From an uncultured Mollicutes bacterium (GTDB lineage Bacteria; Bacillota_I; Bacilli_A; RFN20; CAG-288), in contig URQF01000058.1 in assembly GCA_900549915.1 (NCBI GenBank), positions 1-8,386 of the forward strand: a stretch of 8,386 nt of DNA. Direction: 5' to 3'. Below are positions 6,769-8,386 of this stretch, in pieces; positions within the stretch are counted from its first letter, which is position 1, and every line of letters starts with the position of its first letter. The translations under genes were made by a program, and so were the position numbers. A model generated the notes under the pieces. That model saw only the letters and a list, made by a program, of their open reading frames with translations, ran no database searches and had not been told where the DNA came from.

Positions 6769-7531
6769 GGCCCTTCGGAAGAAGTTCCTCAGGGGCAACT
6801 GGAAGAGGAACAACACCATCAAGGAGGGTCTTGACTTCTGTGATGCTGTCAAAGAAAACGATTTAGCACGGGAAGCAAAGTCCAAGGGTGTCAGGCTTGG
6901 CATTGCTCCGAGCTTTGTCGCTCTTCGTACCATCCGTAAACATGCTCATGGTCTGATTGTTGCTGCTCAGGACTGCCACTATGCAGATCATGGTGCCTAC
7001 ACCTCCTCTGTCTCTGTTCCGAGGCTTGAGGAAATCGGTGTCGACTGGGCTATTATCGGCCATAGCGAGAAGCGTGCCTATGAAGGAGAAACTTCCTTCG
7101 ATTGCAATCGCAAGATTTCTGCGATGGTCAAGAATGGCTTCCATGCCATCTACTGTGTCGGCGAGACTGCCAAGCAGTATGATGAAGGCATTACCAAAGA
7201 TGTCATCCGCGAACAGATTGTCACTGGTTTAAGGAATCTGACCAAAGACCAGAGGAACAATGTTGTCATCGCCTATGAACCGGTCTGGAGTATCGGAACT
7301 GGTAAGAATGCTTCTGCTGAAATTGCTCAGGATATCTGCAGTTATATCCGTGACCTTCTGAATGTTCTTTTCGGAAAGGTTGCTGCTTCTAAGATTCTGA
7401 TCCTCTACGGAGGAAGCGTTAAACCGAACAACGTCAAAGAATACAGGGCTTGCCCGGATATTGATGGTGCACTTGTTGGCGGAGCTAGCTTGAAGTATGA
7501 TTCCTTCAAGGCTCTGTTAGACAATAGGTAA
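6749..7531 (+). CDS. tpiA: Triosephosphate isomerase (start uncertain)
   Basis: A cytosolic enzyme that interconverts dihydroxyacetone phosphate and glyceraldehyde 3-phosphate, feeding Gap. With the ATG at 6749, catalytic residues are Lys19 (GNWK), His105 (IIGHSEKR) and Glu177 (AYEPVW), and the flexible loop is IGTGK. DIDGALVGGAS near the C-terminus confirms the family. AGG20 is the invariant-type Met of GNWKMN, AGG92 the Met of P-M-L and AGG233 the Met of EYMA. The start is unclear: ATG 6749 overlaps pgk by 20 bases, lacks a good Shine-Dalgarno and adds about six residues. The family-like N-terminus ALRKKFL would begin at AAG 6767, which has GAGGA upstream. TTG 6755, AGG 6758 and ATG 6728 are other candidates. 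A terminator follows, and no pgm or eno is present. Confidence 0.93.
   Translation: MSLRTNKALRKKFLRGNWKRNNTIKEGLDFCDAVKENDLAREAKSKGVRLGIAPSFVALRTIRKHAHGLIVAAQDCHYADHGAYTSSVSVPRLEEIGVDWAIIGHSEKRAYEGETSFDCNRKISAMVKNGFHAIYCVGETAKQYDEGITKDVIREQIVTGLRNLTKDQRNNVVIAYEPVWSIGTGKNASAEIAQDICSYIRDLLNVLFGKVAASKILILYGGSVKPNNVKEYRACPDIDGALVGGASLKYDSFKALLDNR
6757..6761 (+). promoter_or_regulatory. Shine-Dalgarno at the pgk-tpiA junction
   Basis: GAGGA inside the last pgk codons is the only good ribosome binding site near the tpiA start. Its normal spacing (5-8 bases) points to 6767-6770, where the tpiA frame has AAG then GCC rather than ATG, GTG or TTG. Confidence 0.5.
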
Positions 7532-7546
7532 ATCCTAAACTGAATT

Positions 7547-7597
7547 AAAAAGAGGCTGTAAACCTAGAAATAGGTGCTATGCAGCCTCTTTTTTGTG
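7547..7597 (+). terminator. Terminator after tpiA, bidirectional in form
   Basis: AAAAAGAGGCTG (7547-7558) pairs with CAGCCTCTTTTT (7582-7593), and an inner ACCTA/TAGGT stem closes a GAAA loop (7567-7570). The T run after the right arm terminates the glycolytic transcript. The A run before the left arm would serve as a U tract for transcription from the other strand. Confidence 0.85.
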
Positions 7598-8008
7598 TTG
7601 ATTTGCCTGATCTTCTTTAGATTCTTGAATTGTAAAATGAAATGGGAATGGATGGAAAAACAAAATCTCCCTTAGGCTACACGCTGTGGCACAACCTTCC
7701 GGATGGCTTTAACTATTGAAACGAACATGCCTATGACAAGAAAGATTATAAGGAAGAAATGAATTGTTTCTTCTACCGCGTTGCGAAGCATGTGCATGAG
7801 GACAAACTGTAGAGTTCTAGAAGATGTGGCAGAAATGGAAGACATACAAAGAAAGTCCAGAGAGACGGAAATGGGCTCGTGGAAGGTGCTCGGGCACTGG
7901 GTGTGAGGCCTTGCTGTCGGCTCGATGAGAGATACCTGGAACATGTGCATCATTGGGTAGTCGTTCCATTCTTATTTTGATTTACAAAAAAACGCATTTT
8001 TTTAAAAA
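7598..8008. other. Intergenic stretch without a convincing gene
   Basis: Bases 7660-7960 are richer in G and C than the AT-rich flanks, yet no frame is convincing. A - strand frame (7672-7953, 93 codons) encodes one hydrophobic segment (IHFFLIIFLVIGMFVSIV) followed by basic residues. It lacks a ribosome binding site at any start and uses ATA, GTA and CTA codons that the neighbours avoid. The + frame on the same triplets opens at ATG 7642 and is broken by TGA at 7717 and TAG at 7810. CATGTGCAT is repeated at 7789-7797 and 7942-7950. It could hold a decayed gene, a small membrane protein gene or an unrecognised RNA. Confidence 0.4.
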
Positions 8009-8022
8009 AGAAACCGCTTACA
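8009..8022 (+). promoter_or_regulatory. Near-consensus cre-like CcpA operator
   Basis: AGAAACCGCTTACA matches TGWAANCGNTNWCA at 13 of 14 positions (only the first base differs) and shares AGAAACCGCTT with the site upstream of gap. It lies 160 bases before the predicted lipoprotein gene. No strong -35/-10 pair can be assigned; TATACA at 8066-8071 and TATAGA at 8131-8136 are weak -10 candidates. Confidence 0.6.
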
Positions 8023-8140
8023 ATTTAATATGTGTTCTTACTGTTTTCCCTCTGTCAAGGCACTTTATACAAATACTTCCAATAATTGCTTTTTTTGTGT
8101 TACAAACAAAAAGTCATTAAAGGTTTAACATATAGATAGC

Positions 8141-8167
8141 GAATCTGTAAGAATAGATTCATGAATC
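8141..8167 (+). repeat. Overlapping inverted repeats in the lipoprotein gene leader
   Basis: GAATCT (8141-8146) and AGATTC (8155-8160) form a 6-bp stem with an 8-base loop. The second arm also belongs to a perfect 12-bp palindrome GATTCATGAATC (8156-8167), which abuts the GAGGA ribosome binding site. The two pairings are mutually exclusive, so this could be an operator or a small RNA switch. Confidence 0.4.
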
Positions 8168-8181
8168 GAGGATACATACTT

Positions 8182-8386
8182 ATGAAGAAATTATGTTTGT
8201 TCTCTCTGGCTACACTTCTGGCTTGTTCCACGCCTTTGAGCAATGGTTGCTCTTTTTCTGCTAAATCTGGGGACTTAGTGCATGCAAATGAAGAAGGTTT
8301 GAATTCGTCTGGAAAAGATGACATTGTTTTAGCGCCAAGCAATCAGAGTGGCTTTTTTAACTCGAGCACATTTAGTTTTATTTTTT
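8182..8386 (+). CDS. Putative lipoprotein, 3' end outside the window
   Basis: An open frame begins at ATG 8182 with GAGGA 9 bases upstream and is still open at the window end (68 codons). The first residues are MKK, a hydrophobic stretch LCLFSLATLLA and then Cys15, giving a standard lipobox LLAC. The product would be exported, lipidated by Lgt and anchored outside the membrane. Past Cys15 the sequence is rich in Ser and Asn with no recognisable domain, as in a linker. A second cysteine at 23 is a poorer lipobox. A cre-like site upstream suggests carbon-source control, as for a sugar-binding or secreted hydrolytic lipoprotein, but this is only inference. Confidence 0.65.
   Translation, partial: MKKLCLFSLATLLACSTPLSNGCSFSAKSGDLVHANEEGLNSSGKDDIVLAPSNQSGFFNSSTFSFIF

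Noticed and set aside
6184..6933. A 249-codon open frame on the - strand
   Set aside because: It lies entirely antisense to pgk and tpiA, which are unmistakable. It has no ribosome binding site or recognisable domain and arises from the codon bias of the sense genes.
161..7531. CGA, CGG or AGA also being reassigned
   Set aside because: These codons appear at conserved arginines: CGG in TrxB GDCR, CGA in the HprK C-terminal ARN, AGA in WhiA ENARI and HprK MERIG.
7820..7950. AGAGAG and GGTG-like elements resembling a T-box leader
   Set aside because: The diagnostic T-box sequence (TGGNACCGCG type), an antiterminator and a downstream aminoacyl or amino acid gene are all missing.
7672..7953. 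A 93-codon - strand frame with one membrane segment
   Set aside because: No ribosome binding site at any possible start, neighbour-unlike codons (ATA, GTA, CTA), and a non-hydrophobic first half. Kept only as a possibility in the intergenic entry.
1..8386. CRISPR array, insertion sequence, tRNA or rRNA genes
   Set aside because: No spaced direct repeats, no transposase with flanking inverted repeats, and no cloverleaf or rRNA-like sequence was seen.

Overview
The window comes from a low-to-moderate GC Bacillota genome, most likely an uncultivated member of class Bacilli near the Erysipelotrichales/Mollicutes side. The evidence is the gene order hprK-lgt-trxB-whiA, AG-rich Shine-Dalgarno sites, catabolite-responsive (cre-like) elements and the amino-acid style of the glycolytic enzymes. 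Every confident gene is on the + strand.

The most important observation is about the genetic code. AGG does not behave as an arginine codon here. I count about 58 in-frame AGG codons in seven conserved genes. At well-known family positions they repeatedly fall where methionine (or another hydrophobic residue) is expected: GNWK-M-N, EY-M-A and P-M-L in TpiA; G-x-M-TT-x-H in Gap; L-M-SHLG in Pgk; L-M-RT in TrxB; EPLR..FI-M in Lgt. Functionally conserved arginines use CGT/CGC/CGA/CGG or AGA. This matches AGG->Met reassignment, which I recall being reported computationally for a clade of uncultivated Bacilli. A standard translation of this window shows dozens of false Arg residues.

Layout. 1-160: unresolved left edge, then the hprK promoter. 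161-4112: a tight four-gene cluster, hprK (HPr kinase/phosphorylase), lgt (prolipoprotein diacylglyceryl transferase; stop and start overlap as TAATG), trxB (thioredoxin reductase-like) and whiA (DNA-binding regulator), closed by a terminator overlapping the whiA stop. 4113-4369: regulatory gap with a cre-like site and the gap promoter. 4370-7531: a glycolytic module, gap, pgk and tpiA, with a strong hairpin between gap and pgk, a pgk/tpiA junction lacking a well-placed canonical start codon for tpiA, and a bidirectional-looking terminator after tpiA. 7598-8181: no convincing gene; an odd GC-richer patch, a second near-consensus cre-like site and palindromic sequence. 8182-8386: the 5' end of a probable lipoprotein gene that runs off the window.

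The genes connect. HprK phosphorylates HPr on serine, and HPr-Ser-P is the CcpA co-repressor; cre-like sites precede both gap and the lipoprotein gene. Gap, Pgk and TpiA catalyse consecutive or linked glycolytic steps. Lgt would lipidate the predicted lipoprotein.
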